The notes: a model not told the origin generated them from the letters alone. A stretch of DNA of 64,000 nt from Silene latifolia (GCF_048544455.1 NC_133534.1:121668269-121732268); one strand, 5' to 3'; counted from the stretch's first letter, positions 48,657 to 60,787 are shown. Made by a program: numbers and translations.

Positions 48657-48680
48657 ATCTGCCACTTGTCCGAGACAAGT
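48657..48680 (-). promoter_or_regulatory. Element F polypurine tract with hairpin
   Basis: AAGTGGCAGAT on the minus strand (one pyrimidine interrupts it), overlapping ACTTGTC (48664-48670) / GACAAGT (48674-48680). Confidence 0.6.
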
Positions 48681-51600
48681 ATGCGTCACCAATTCTCTTG
48701 TCCTATTACAATCTCCCACTCAATGCAAGGTATCTCGCAGGTCGTACTTGCACTTGATCATATCTTGAGTGGTTTCCTCGATCTGGAGAGTAACTGTCTG
48801 ACCGGAATTATCTACCATAGATACTTTCCGAGCGTGGCCACGCATTTCAAGTTCACTACTCCTCGAGTGGCCTTGAGATTTCAAATAACCCTGACAAGGG
48901 GTAGACAATTCCTATTGCACTATTCCCTTTGTTCAGTGACAGTTCATCATAACCCAAAATATACCTATTTGACCTCATTTACGACAGTCATAGAGCATAA
49001 ATCGAAGCCAATCAGAAATTTGTGCCAACTTGGGCGAATAGTCTCTAGTCTAAATAATTGACTCATAAGAATACTATAGCAGCTCTTGCCACGACCAGGC
49101 TTTATGTATTACCAAAACTCTATAAGCGGTCACTGCCCGACAGAGTGTCCCATACAGTCTGCCTATGTGATCGACTAGTCATCCCATATGACTCTACGAC
49201 ACTTGAACTTGCCATCAATCGCATCACACTCTAGTTACTTCGAGACGTCACCTCCTTTAAGCAACTAGGGGTCAATACTCTATCAATCCAGTTCACTTTA
49301 ATGGAGTTCAATTTGTCTCTACAACCCATTTGGATATAACAAAGTAATGGGTGATTTTAATAAAACTCAAACGATAAATGCGATTATCACATATAAATAT
49401 TCAATACACTATTACTACTTCATATCTTATAATCTTTAGTGTACCTTTTACACTAGTCGAAATGCAATAAAAGCTTGGCAAGTGGATATACCCTATATCC
49501 ATATATTCCAACTTTGTCAATTGCTATTTCCTTCTTTTCAATGTTATTTCTAATAACATGAATTTATCTAAGTATATGTCTAGACTTCTTATCAGACTTG
49601 GACTCTTTAACTTGAAATATGCTCCCACTGTTATCGCATAACTTGTGATAAAGTCTTTAGTAGAGGAATCAACTTCTCATTCCCTACGTTGACCATTTTA
49701 TCACAATTTACTTAGATTCCTAATGTAGAATTTGCAATGCGCGAAACTAAAACACTTTTCTAGTTTCTTACTCCTAAGTCAATAAGACATCCTAGGATTT
49801 CACCAAATCCCTTTTGGTTTGGAAACTAAAGTTTGTGCAACCTTTCAACACATAACTTAGTTTATCATCCAAACATATGAACGAATCCCTAATTCTTCTC
49901 AAGAATCTCAAGGATGTTCTTTAAGGCTTTCACAAGCCATATCATGGGAATTATCTTGTTATTGACTTATTATGCTCTTAGCATATGTTACATCATGGCA
50001 TGTGCGTCTGTTGGCATACATGATTATTCTAATGGCGGAAACATTAGGAATCTATTTCATGTAATTAACAACTCAATAGGTTTAGTGAGTGACTATGACT
50101 CCATCATAGTAATTCCACTTCCATCAACATGAATAACCTATTCAACCTTGTTGATGTTAAACAGATACGAAAGATCTTATCATCATAAGACTTTTAACTC
50201 TATGCCAACATTCTCTCACATAGATTCAGAAATCTTAGAATATATCGCACCTTTTCTTAGTCTCCCAATCACTCTTTCACGGAAGAGAGCATTGGTACAT
50301 TATTCTCAATAAGTAATATCTTATCAACATATAAGACATGGAAAAATAATTCTAGCTCCCACTTAACTTCATGTATAATCATGATTCTTCAATCATGTGA
50401 ATGATACCATTGTCAATTATCACATGAACGAAAAGTATAATCCTTTAATGCTTTCTTAAGACCATTCTAGGATCACTTAAGAAAGCTACGCATAATATGT
50501 TAGGATTCTTAGATCTTTATCTAATATTTTGTGTTCCAAACACATCCTTCTCTAAATTCCCATTTTAGAAAAGCGTATTTATAATATCATTTGCCATCCT
50601 TCATCAAAATGAACTGTGGTGATTCCTAACATAATTTATCTTGATCAACATCTTCATGTCAGTCTTATGCGTTTGAGTACTCTAAAGCTCTATTTACTTT
50701 AAGGAGACCCTCGCCTTTAAGTAAATCTACTCTTTGAGTAACAATCTTCAGATTGTAATGCTATGACTCATATGTAACAAAGTCAATTTAGGACAATACC
50801 ATTACATTCGCAAAGCAATATTTTAACAAGACATGTGTGCTAAACTCCCACTAAACTATACTCCCACTCTATCTTTATAGATTATAGTTCCATTACTCTC
50901 ACAAAGTAACACTATAAGACATGTTTGTGACGATCCAATCTACTCCCACTCTATCTCTCAGAAATACATCTATCTTCTTGAGAGATAGCTTTGTGAGTTA
51001 CAAACATATATATGGTTGAGTATTAGGAGTTTTGCTAGACTAATGCATTAGTTCACAAAAGGCCATCCTTATTATGGCAGTTTGATTCATGTAGAATGCG
51101 AGTCTTATCCATGTCATCTGTTAAACAGACTCTCTATTTTAGTTATCTCCTGGTTCACCATCCGTTTAGAATAATGTGTCCGTTTTGTATCGTAAATTCC
51201 TCATTTTATGAGTCCAGTAGCTCATCACAACTTTATAATTGATCTTACATAAGTAAGTTGTTACTTTAAGTAACAATGGCATAAGGAGAATCAAATTCAT
51301 AGCTTATGGACTTATAATGATCCAATCATTATAATTATCTATTATGATCAATTTAAGTCGAAAATATTACGTTTCTCTATGCAAGTAGTGTATGAAGATA
51401 AATTTTAGAACAAACGATACAATAAAGCAAGTGACTTGGGTTGCACACCAAGTCACCAATATACAAAATACAACCTGTGTTTAAAGGATACAAACAAATT
51501 TCCAAGTCACACAAGGAAATCAAAATAGTTCTAAAATCTCAAAATACAACATGAAAATAAAGACAAAGCAACATAAAGCCAAGCTTCTATAGATCTAGCA

Positions 51601-51760
51601 CCATGGTCGGCTACATCTAGCTTCCCTCAAGATCTTCTAGGCTTGCTTTTCTTTCCTCTTATCCTTGCTAGGATGCCCTAATTACAATAAAAAGGGTAAT
51701 CATCACAACTTGTATCAACATACCAAAGTTGAGATCGAAACATAAACGATAGGGATAGTT
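48681..51760 (-). pseudogene. Element F 3' UTR and decayed pol
   Basis: The first 700 bp is the conserved 3' UTR, with palindrome GCGTGGCCACGC (48832-48843). Beyond it a degenerate pol is recognisable on the minus strand by a mutated RT active-site region near 50315-50335 (LYVDK-like) and by the following wording that parallels element C. At about 3.1 kb in total it is shorter than in C, so parts of pol are deleted. No protein can be made. Confidence 0.6.
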
Positions 51761-51779
51761 ATATACCTACTGGAATAAC

Positions 51780-52626
51780 CTTTCCAGCTTTGATGTCGCC
51801 AAGGTATTTTAAACGGTTTCTCTTCCAATGCCCAACACCACTACAATAGTGGCACTTGTCCCCGGAGGGGGCACTGTACTTGGGCTTGGAGGAACTAGCT
51901 TGGTGGTGCTAACACTTAGCCCCATGTCCCTTTCGGCTTGCACAAGCATTTTGTGTAAGTCATCAAGGAAAACTTTCTTGTTTTGCAAATTAAAATTCAC
52001 CCTGAATTGAACATATGCCTTAACTTTGTTTAAGGAGTGAAGAATTCGATCAATGACGAGTTCCTCGGGAATCTCTACCTTATGCATTTTTAGAGTCTCA
52101 ACATACTCCATCAACTTGAGCACATGAGGGCTAACTTTTTGGCCCTCCTTAATGTTGAGATCAAAGAATGCGGATGCCGTTCATATTGAATGATCCTTGG
52201 AGCTCGTGAAAACATGGTCACAAGTTTCGTATAGATCTCATGAGCGGTGCTAATCTTTATAGCACTTCTATGGAGTTTGGCATCCATTGCAAATATCAAC
52301 ACATTTTTTATCGCGGCCGACTCCTTTTGGTAAACCTCATAGGCTTGCCTAACGGCGGTGGTAGACCTAGCATTAGGTTCGGCGGGAGAGGCCTCGGTAA
52401 GGTAACGAAGCTTGTCGTCACCCTCCGCGGCCAAGCGAAGTTACGTGTCCCAATCGGCGAAATTGGACCCATTCTTTTCTAACTTACAACAATCCATGAA
52501 GGATCGGAGCCATGAGAAATTGGTGAGCGTGTTGGAACTAGTGGTTGCGGATGTGATTGGAGTTGCCATTGCAATTGATAAAACGATTTTGACTACAAAA
52601 TAGGAAGTGAAGGAATTATTGAACAT
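51780..52626 (-). pseudogene. Element F Gag
   Basis: Three minus-strand pieces follow in Gag order. 52441-52626 carries FSWLRSFMDCC and GSNFADWDT. 52111-52434 carries DDKLRYLTEASP, IKNVLIFAMDAKLH and FSRAPRIIQYERH. 51809-52123 carries LVIDRILHSLNKVKAYVQFRVNF and LVQAERDMGLS. A zinc knuckle CHYCSGVGHWKRN (about 51820-51860) lies in another frame, with its last Cys lost. The motifs match element C Gag throughout. It is inactivated by a stop at about 52440 and frameshifts near 52115-52175 and 51890. Confidence 0.8.
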
Positions 52627-54440
52627 CTATCGTTTTGACAATACTTGTAAACATTTTAGACAAGTTTTAAGCATTTATATAGTGACCTCCACCCAACTAT
52701 CATAAATGATTCCGAGATCCAAATTAAAATTAACACGGGCACGGTGAGCTGATTCATCCCTTATCAATATAACTCGATGGATTAACCTCCTAATCGATTC
52801 TACTTTTAGAACTCTCGGTCGATAAAAATTACTCTAATATTTATCTTTAGCCCGGAACACATGCGACTACGGTCACGAATACTTCCGTTGATCTCAATCC
52901 AAATTTCGATGTAATAACATTTTATTACCCACTTACCCAACGTAACAAGTTTAGTACCCCGGTGAGCCGAGCCTACTTCCTCATGAAATTGGGACTCATG
53001 GTTTCTACTATTTGGTAAGGCTAATTCTCAATTATTATATGTGAGAGGTCTTGTCAATTTATTATCTATCACGTTTTAAGTGAACTAAAGCGGTGAACTA
53101 CGATAATTATAATTGACACGGTCGATGACTTGATATGATATGCATGTGTTGTTATGGCGATTTGGCAATGCATCCAACATATTAAAATAAATGCTAGGCA
53201 ATAATAATAAAATTCCTAGTATGGCCTTCCTAAAATAGAAAATCAAATAATCTATTACATATTCGAAAACTAACTGGTAAGACAAGGACTCATCCAGAAT
53301 TACAAGTGGCACGCCTCCCAAGAACACCGTCTTCGTCGGAACACCTTAAATTACAAGATCTTGAAGAAACTCCATGATTACAAATAATAATAAAAATACA
53401 AAGCTATTCCTATTATACATTTGTAAAATGGAAAAACTAGTAAAAATAAAAGTGATACGTGATCACATTAAATTACAACCGAATCAATATTCCCTTTCAT
53501 TACGTGTAATATCGATTAAAACTAAGGCCATACTAAGATAAAATTACATAATACAAAATTATATAAATAAAAGACATTCAACAATTGAAATATGCAGCAT
53601 TATATTATGTACTTGTCATGCCAAATTATGTGCCAAATCGCCCTATTTAATTTATATCGATTATATAACCTGGTTTTATGGAAATGCGTGATCATAACTT
53701 CTTAAAATCACAAATTAACACTCAAATCACATTTAAGCTCAAGTTAATTATCCTAACACTATTAGGACTCAAAAATTAGTCATCACTCAATTTTTGACAA
53801 TAATTCAACTTGATTTAATTTTTATGCTCATTTTTTACCTTAAAATCATAATATTTATGAAATAAATCAAAATTAAATTACAATAATTTCAAAACTTGAA
53901 TTTTAAATTTTTGAACATTCTGGAATATTCCATGACAGTCATAATGTCAAAAATCGTGGTTAAAATTTTCGAATTAATTTTGAGAAAATATAGTTGCAAT
54001 TTATCGATTTATCTCATAAAACATCTAAACTATCCAAAAATTAATCTAATCAATTTTACAACCTTAGATCTGATAAGTGGGATATTTATGCAACCTAAAA
54101 TAATTTTCTCATGCCATGCAATTCGTTTTAGCTATTTATGCTAAAATAGTCACTATTTATGCCATTTTTACACTAAAAATTCATAAATCATGCTAAATGA
54201 GATCACTTCATCTCAAAATTTACATACACTTTGTAAATTATGCATGTGACAACATATTAAAGTTTCATGGCCTGGTTCAAAGTTTAACTATTTTTAACCA
54301 TTTTACCTCTTTTAATCCATTTTTATCTCATAAAAATCATAAATCATGCAATATTTATCAAATTAATACGAGATTTTACACACACACCTTGTAAAATATG
54401 CATGTGAGGTCATATAAAATGTTCAAGGTCAGAGAGTAAG
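52627..54440 (-). other. Element F leader, truncated by element G
   Basis: Non-coding, AT-rich, and parallel to the D and E leaders (for example the CATGCATGTGACAACATATTA wording near 54240). It stops at 54440 before reaching a PBS because element G is inserted. Confidence 0.6.
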
Positions 54441-55167
54441 TGTGGACGCGGGCCCACGGGGGCGAAAAGCGAAGCAAGCTTTTCACTCTTTGTTTGTTTG
54501 CATTTGTGGAGTCGCCACCAATTTATTGTGGAAAATTGGAAATCGTTCGAATACCTCGTGTCATGTCAAGACACAAAGTAATGACATGAACACTAAGCAC
54601 TCGTTACCCTTAGCATTCTATGTCTAGAATGACTCTTGTCGATGCCAATGAACACGGATGTTCTCAGAGATCTGAAGTAAGGGGTGAGGGTACGTATTAG
54701 GAAGCTCTTTTGATCGAACACTTAATCCCACCCGCCTCGATAGCGGCCTCTACTAATGATTAGGGAAATTGTCTATATTCGATATATTGACGATTTATAT
54801 GCATCCAATGCAACATTCAATAAATTAATCCTAGCATGTGAGAATTAACTACGTCGGTGAACACGTAATTTAACATGCAATAACGTCGAAGTAGAAATTT
54901 AAGATCGATTACATGTGAGAGCATACAAGCAATACGACAAAAGTAATACAATAAAAATACAATAAAGAAAATTACAATAATTACATTGGATTAATTGGTT
55001 TATGTCGAAAATACATCTAAAACGGATAATTAGAAAAGAAAGAATAAATAAACAAACAAACAAACAGAAATTAGGTGATAATACGATTAATAGTTAATTA
55101 AATACGTAATCTAATAAACTAGATCAAAGCAACAACCGAAGTTCAGAGACAGAACTCAACCCGGAAC

Positions 55168-55217
55168 AGGCGCAGTAGAGCTGCGTCCCTTGGAAGAGGC
55201 GCAGCGGTCGCTGCGTC
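55168..55217. repeat. Paired GGCGCAG..CTGCGTC words, pair 1
   Basis: Two inverted-repeat words, GGCGCAGTAGAGCTGCGTC and GGCGCAGCGGTCGCTGCGTC, sit about 28 bp apart, joined by CCTTGGAAGA. Confidence 0.85.
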
Positions 55218-55779
55218 TGTTCCTGGGTTGAGTTCTGGCTGTGAAGCCGGAACCGCGTCTCGTTAATGTTCATTGGTGAATTTAATGGTTGATTAATGGT
55301 ATTTTACTCGGATAAAAGTGATTAACATATTATTTACATGTGAATGAGGTCATAAAAACGATAAAGCATGAATGAAACTAATTAGGACGAAATATTTACA
55401 AGATTAATATGATTATTAATTACAAATTAACAAACTAATCACACTAATTAGACTAAACAGATTATTAATGAAGGATTAATGATAGTGACGATAAATAACA
55501 GATACAAATATGTCAACGACGAATTCCAGAGATTCAATATGGGTAAATCGAACCTCTAAAACCGAATTGATTTTAATGACGAAAACCCGCAAATATGAAT
55601 TATAAGGGATTTAAGTCGGGATTTAAAAGATGAATTAAATATTAATTATTAACATGTTAAAATTATCATATTAGAATTATCGTGTTAAAAGAAATATGAA
55701 CAATTGAATGCAAAACAATCGAATTATCAAAAGACGAAGGAAGAAGAAAGGAAGCAGGAATTGCGGCAGCCTCACTAAA

Positions 55780-55831
55780 AGGCGCAGCAGGTACTGCGTC
55801 CCTTCGAAGAGGCGCAGCAGTTGTTGCGTCC
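55780..55831. repeat. Paired GGCGCAG..CTGCGTC words, pair 2
   Basis: GGCGCAGCAGGTACTGCGTC and GGCGCAGCAGTTGTTGCGTC, about 30 bp apart, joined by CCTTCGAAGA. Confidence 0.85.
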
Positions 55832-56276
55832 TTTCTCGACATTTGTCTCCTGATAATCCGTAAAAAGGGTTTGAAATAAGGTTTTACAAATCGTTTTTAC
55901 GAATATTTTCGACATAAATCTTACAATATTGATTACAAAAATAAAGAACAATAATAAAAGAAGGATTTACACCCTCAGACTTACATGTTTGACGAAACGA
56001 GATGAACTAAGTTAACGTTTAGTGATGCTCGACTCGAATGTACGACGAAAGTTCCTTCTAGGAGGAAAACGAATAAGATTGATTAATGTTGATTGATGTG
56101 GAGTTGTTCAAATTGGTCGGTCATGCAAAACGGGGCTGGTACTCAGAAAGATCGGAGCTGATGTGGTCGATAGGTCAAGCACGTAGATGCCAAAAAGTAA
56201 GAACGTGGTCTTAGAATGCAAAGGGAGAAGAGAAGGGCGGACACTCGCGTGAGAAATATATGAGACCGAAGGTCTC

Positions 56277-56284
56277 TATTTATA
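56277..56284 (-). promoter_or_regulatory. TATA box of element G LTR
   Basis: TATAAATA on the minus strand inside TTAGTATAAATAGAGAC (56272-56288); likely the core promoter for element RNA. Gene 2 has the same 17 bases at 61501-61517. Confidence 0.65.
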
Positions 56285-56382
56285 CTAATCACACGGAGGA
56301 ACTAGGGTTTTCGGAGAAACTTTGGAAGTGAATCTCGAAAAGATACGAAAAATACGCGAGAAAGGATCGAGGAATAGCGCGC

Positions 56383-56430
56383 GAGCAGTAATCTGCGTCT
56401 CTTGGAAGAGGCGCAACACTTGCAGCGTCC
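56383..56430. repeat. GGCGCAG..CTGCGTC words, pair 3 (first word eroded)
   Basis: A partial word (AGTAATCTGCGTC) is followed by CTTGGAAGA and GGCGCAACACTTGCAGCGTC. In element sense the pair lies about 100-150 bp upstream of the LTR TATA box. Confidence 0.75.
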
Positions 56431-56835
56431 TTTCCTCAGTGGTTTCCTCCTGCGGAAGAAAGATTTCCGCGTTTCTATTATGGAATAGCGGATTAATCTT
56501 GTTTCCTTAATATTTTGTGTGAATATTACGGGAGATATTTTACCAAAGATCAAAAGATTGGAAAATATGGAATAGAAATATCCGGAACATTCAAGGACAT
56601 TCTGACTCGGTTATTAGAAAATGAAGACAGTTTTTGACCCGGACTCCAAATGTACTCTAATTACTGCCAAAACGACCGTATCGGCACGTAGATGACAATT
56701 AACAAGTAGACACAAGTGTTTGAGCGATCACTTGATCATAAACTTACGAACTGTCACAAATCGTTCCGTATACCAAACATGCGGCCCAATCATCACCGGG
56801 TGGTTTGCGGGAGGTGCAGGAATGAGGTATCTACA

Positions 56836-56848
56836 GAGCCCCCACTTT
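56836..56848 (-). promoter_or_regulatory. Element G polypurine tract
   Basis: AAAGTGGGGGCTC on the minus strand, directly before the LTR start TGTAGATACC. Confidence 0.8.
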
Positions 56849-57640
56849 GACTGAGGCTTGGACAAGGCGAAAATCAAAGTATAGCCATCAGGTCAATCGA
56901 AGATTACAACCTGACGACTATGGCGACGCGAGACGGCTCAAGGGGTCTGAGCCAAGTACTTGTCATCGGGAACATTTTAGAGTCTGTCGACTATCAGGGA
57001 GGGTCGTTTAAAGTCCATTAGACTACGTAAGGAGGCTCGTCAGCCATAAGAAGAGACCATACCTGAAATTCCATGAAACTCCAGGGGAAACAAAACGCGA
57101 TATTGGGAGGAGGGAGGAGGACGTAGTCAGGAACTGCCGGGAGAAATCTGCTTGGGTCGGCTTCAAACAAACTTCGGAAGCGCTTGGGGTCGATGTTGAT
57201 CTACATGTCTCAAGAGGGACGATTGTCTGTCCGTGAACTCTCACTGGGGAACATAATCGGGAACTGATCTCCATGTCTCGAGAGGGAATGTCTGTCCGTG
57301 TACTCTCGCTGGGGGAACATAATAGAGGTGTGTCGAAACACCTGTCAAAGAATATTTGCTCGTTGTGACAAGCAAGGTCTTGGTAAAAATATGGCGACAG
57401 TTTGCAGCTAGCTTGGAAATACGGTCCGGGCGAAGAATAAATGTCAAACGGACCAAATATGCGATATGACATCGAGGAAGAGGCGCACCAATAAGATGGG
57501 CCCACAAAATAACGAACTTATAACGAATCTTCGAAAATTCATATGGAGGGAAACTGAGGAAGAGGCGCAGCAAGAGCTGCGTCCCAGGGGAGAGGCGCAG
57601 CAGCTGCTGTGTCTTTTCCTGAGCGCGGCTTTTCCTGGGT
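56849..57640. other. Element G interior between PPT and gene 1
   Basis: No credible coding sequence. It contains a diverged tandem duplication (57193-57255 and 57265-57325, sharing ATGTCTC.AGAGGGA and TCTGTCCGTG.ACTCTC). It also holds a fourth pair of GGCGCAG..CTGCGTC words (57561-57613) shortly before the presumed 5' UTR of gene 1. Minus-strand open frames here look like low-quality by-products. Confidence 0.5.
57561..57613. repeat. Paired GGCGCAG..CTGCGTC words, pair 4 (internal)
   Basis: GGCGCAGCAAGAGCTGCGTC and GGCGCAGCAGCTGCTGTGTC, about 30 bp apart. This is the only pair outside the LTR, just upstream of gene 1. Confidence 0.85.
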
Positions 57641-58384
57641 AAAAACCCGATGAAACAGAGGTTTTGTTTCATAAATTCGAAACATAATTCTCTAATTACT
57701 CTCTCAAATTCCAACTATTTTTCGTCAAAATTTGATCAAAAACTCGCATTTTCCATGACTAATCGAGGTATGTGTATTAATCTTGCATTAATCTTCTATA
57801 ATTGATCAAGTTGGACCGACAAAATCAGGGTTTCAACCCTAATTATGTCGAAAATTTGGGGCTTTTCCCCCAAATAATTTTGCCTTGCAAAATTGACCTT
57901 GTAAATGGCTAATTGGTAGTATAAGGATCATAACTAGGTATTTTTTTCGAATTTTCATTGAGTTTTGAGCATTTGAGTGAAATTGAGACGGTCTCGCAGC
58001 TAAACCGTAAATTGCTTCGAAAATAGCCTTAGGATTACCCATTTGTGACGAAACTTGATATTTGGAATCCTTGTATGATGGGTAAACTTCCTATCATCTC
58101 GGAATTTTGATTTGTGACGGCTTTTTCAGGACACTTTCTAGGGCATAATCGCCCTTATAACGAAATGCTGTCGAAATTCCGACTCGAACCCATGACTAGG
58201 CTTCAACTTAGGCTTGACTTGACCGAAATTACCACATGAGCGGCCGAGCTTGTGGGAAAATTGCCAAAAATGGCGAGAAAAGAGCGATTTCGGAGCTCCA
58301 AAAACTCAAAAATCCTCTAATCAAGGCTTGTCGTCACTTGACGCGGGCTAAATTCACTTTAATTTTCCAGGTGATGGGGCTTCT
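57641..58384 (+). other. Gene 1 putative 5' UTR with intron
   Basis: A leader-like stretch ends CGAG|GTATGT at 57767. An intron-like AT-rich interval runs to TTTTCCAG at 58370, after which exon sequence begins 14 nt before the ATG. An ATG at 58374 opens an 11-codon upstream frame (58374-58406) overlapping the main start out of frame. The splice calls are inference from consensus sites; no TATA box was recognised. Confidence 0.4.
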
Positions 58385-60787
58385 ATGTCAGGGAGAGCTC
58401 CTATAGATGTGGACACTGCTATTGACCCTTCTCGTTGGCTTGAGGAGGCGTTAGAGCAGCCTTTTACCACCGCGGTGACGGCTGCTGAGGACGAGGTCCT
58501 TGAGGAGGATGTTCTTGAAGAGGAGGAGGCCCCGAGACGGGCCAACGTTGGACGGGGTGGTCGCCAGCTGAAGGGAGCACCTGCGTGGGCTGAGACTTGG
58601 GACATCAGGCATCTACTTTGGGCTGCAGAGAGTCACCTGTCCTACAGGACGGTGAAGAGTTTGGTAAATTAAATTCATCACTCTTCATTCATCTCCTTTC
58701 ATATATTTTTGTTATTCCTTTTCTTCTTCATTCAATCTAAATATAGCTTTTATTTTGAACCCAAATAGGAGGCCGGGAACATCAGATTGTTCTCGGGCTA
58801 TATGACGGCGATGGGGTGCTACGAGAGGCTGTCGGCTGAGGAGCGAGCCATCATCGAGCAGGGAGCGTTCGGTGCTTTGGTGCAAGCTTGGAGGGACATC
58901 ACGAGGAGGAAGCTTCGGGCTAACCTTAGCCTGGTTCGAGCCTTCCTGGATCGGTTTTGGGATACGACCTCCACATTTTACATGCCTTTTGGCGAGGTGG
59001 GGGTCACGTTGGAGGATTACGGCATGGTTTCTGGTTTGCTGTGTGGGACTGAGGTGGTGGAGTGGCCGGAGACAGCCATGAGGGTAGACTCGGCTGAGGC
59101 TAGGAGATTAATCGGCTGGAACTTGATGCCGAAGGCTGCTGCGGTGCCTTGATTGGTGCCTAGTTCTTACGTCCGGGACTATTTTGCGGGGAAGACCCCG
59201 ACGTCGTTGGTGATCGTGGAGAGGGAGACGGCTCCTCCTCCCTGTACTGCAGAGCAGAGAGTCCGTTTGTGGCTCTGGTGGTTCCTGTCTTCGATCTACC
59301 TCAGAGACAAAGGATAGAGGCTATCTACGAAGCTCCTTCCCTTTCTTTCCGACCTGAGCGACCTAGGCCATTGGGACTGGGTCACTACTAGTTTTGCAGT
59401 CCTCATTTGCTTTATGAGGGCCATGGTTCTTCCGGAGTTGATGGAGAAGGGGACTTCTCCTACCGATGTTGGCCCTGGACTGTTGTTGGAGGTATGAACC
59501 TTCATTTCATTTCATGAAAGATCATTTTCTTTTCTTATCGAATCACGAAAGATCGTTGTTGATTATCTTATTTTACAGGCGTGGGTGTACTCCTACTTTC
59601 CGGGCCTCGCGCCCAAGAGGACAGAGCCGGTAGAGAGGGCATATCCCATTGTAAGGGATTGGGTGATGTGCCGTACGAGGAGTCGGCGTTCCTTCCACGA
59701 CGTCTGTCGACGAGAGATGAACGCTCTTCAGTTGGACGGCGTGAGTACTTCACCTTGCGTGGTTTGTCTTTCTTATTTATTTTTCAGAACTGATCATAAG
59801 AATGACCCTTCGTTTGCTTTTCTTAGTGGGTGCCCAGGCCTTGGGCGGACTACACTAGCGCTCCTCCCTTTGTGGCCGAGGTCCTTCGACCTAGGAGCTC
59901 GAGCCGGTTGCTGCTTAGGACGTTGATGGGTCCTGTGTGGTACTTGGGCGAGGGTTTGGCTCGTCAGTGCTCTCGGGATGTCTTGACGATTCCCATCGAT
60001 CCTCCTCGGACGATGTTCAGGATGCCTTCTGAGACTGAGAGGGAGGCTGACCTGGCTGGCGTTGGTGGTGACACCCTCCTTCTTCCGAGTGAGGACTACT
60101 CGGCGTTCTTCTACGGGAGGCTGGCGTACTGGCCGGTCGTGGTAAGTGCGTTACTCTTACTTTTTATCATTTTGAGAACACGATGAATGATCATCGGTTA
60201 ATGGAAATCGTTTGACTTTGCAGGAGGTCGAGACGGCGGGCATCGAGCCCCCAGAGTACCCCGAGACCCTTGAGTACACTGACGAGACGGGGATGATGAC
60301 GATCTCCGAGCTGCGCGACTTTGATGCGGCGGTGAGAGATGCTGGCTTGGACGATTGGCAGCATCTGATTCGGAGGGTGAGTCTCCTAACTTGTATAATT
60401 TTGTGTAAGAACACATTTGCTTGAGTTTGTCCAATTGTTTAAGAATCTCTTTTTTTTTTAAATGAAGGTTGCGTCATCCCGGTTCGAGGCTTTATGGATG
60501 GTAGCCAACCGGTTGCGGGCTACTGCCGTCGAGGCACTTTCTGGCGGCCGAGGACGTCAGGTATGAACCTTCCGTTTACTTCATTTTCGAATTTTCTAAC
60601 TTTCCTTATGTTTGAAATGATTGACATGAGCCAATTCTTGCTGTTTGCAGAGGGAGCGCGAGCTAGAGCGAGAGCTTCCCAGTCCCGGGAGGAGACAGCT
60701 CGCCTGCTGAGGGAGCTCGAGGTCCGCGACGCCGAGGTTACTGCTCTCGAGGTGAGAGTTGTTGAGCTAGGCGGCGACCAGCAGTAG
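58385..60787 (+). pseudogene. Antisense gene 1 in element G: plant mobile domain protein, seven exons
   Basis: Exons are 58385-58663, 58769-59491, 59579-59740, 59827-60141, 60224-60376, 60468-60560 and 60651-60787. All junctions are GT-AG and exons 1-6 are multiples of three. Exon 1 is acidic; exons 1-4 carry the plant mobile domain pattern (LVRAFLDRFWDTTSTFYMPF, then VGVTLEDYGMVSGL, later W-rich segments and YYGRLAYW-like GRLAYWPVV). Exon 7 would add a charged coiled coil (REETARLLRELEVRDAEVTA). The family includes Arabidopsis MAIN and MAIL1 (nuclear, needed for silencing and genome stability) and transposon-borne forms. Defects are TGA at 59150, TAG at 59315 and a one-base shift near 60680. 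The gene lies opposite to the element's pol and between pol and the 3' LTR. Confidence 0.75.

Larger units (their letters stand above)
29720..54440 (-). mobile_element. Ty1/copia element F, minus strand, interrupted and 5'-incomplete
   Basis: The 3' LTR is split: 29720-29804, then 47433-48656 after element D (about 1.31 kb in total). The rest of F (PPT, decayed pol, Gag, leader) runs to 54440, where element G interrupts the leader. F's own PBS and 5' LTR must lie right of the window. Five bases before the LTR read TCAAG (29715-29719), the predicted target duplication. Gag motifs and the LTR module place it in the same copia group as C, D and E. Confidence 0.75.
54441..56835 (-). repeat. Element G 3' LTR
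   Basis: 2395 bp, starting TGTGGACGCGG and ending GGTATCTACA on the + strand, so TGTAGATACC...CCACA in element sense. The right end abuts a purine tract. It contains a TATA box on the minus strand (56277-56284) and three pairs of GGCGCAG..CTGCGTC words. Its partner LTR is outside the window, so the boundaries rest on TG/CA ends, the PPT and the break in the F leader. Confidence 0.75.

Noticed and set aside
53896..54394. Plus-strand open frames rich in Ile, Leu, Asn and Phe
   Set aside because: They fall in the AT-rich leader of element F; composition reflects base content, with no counterpart kept in the D and E leaders.
57023..57714. Two overlapping minus-strand open frames of about 160 codons
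   Set aside because: They overlap each other in different frames, have no domain-like composition, and cover the word pair and a diverged tandem duplication; best read as chance frames in the GC-richer part of element G.
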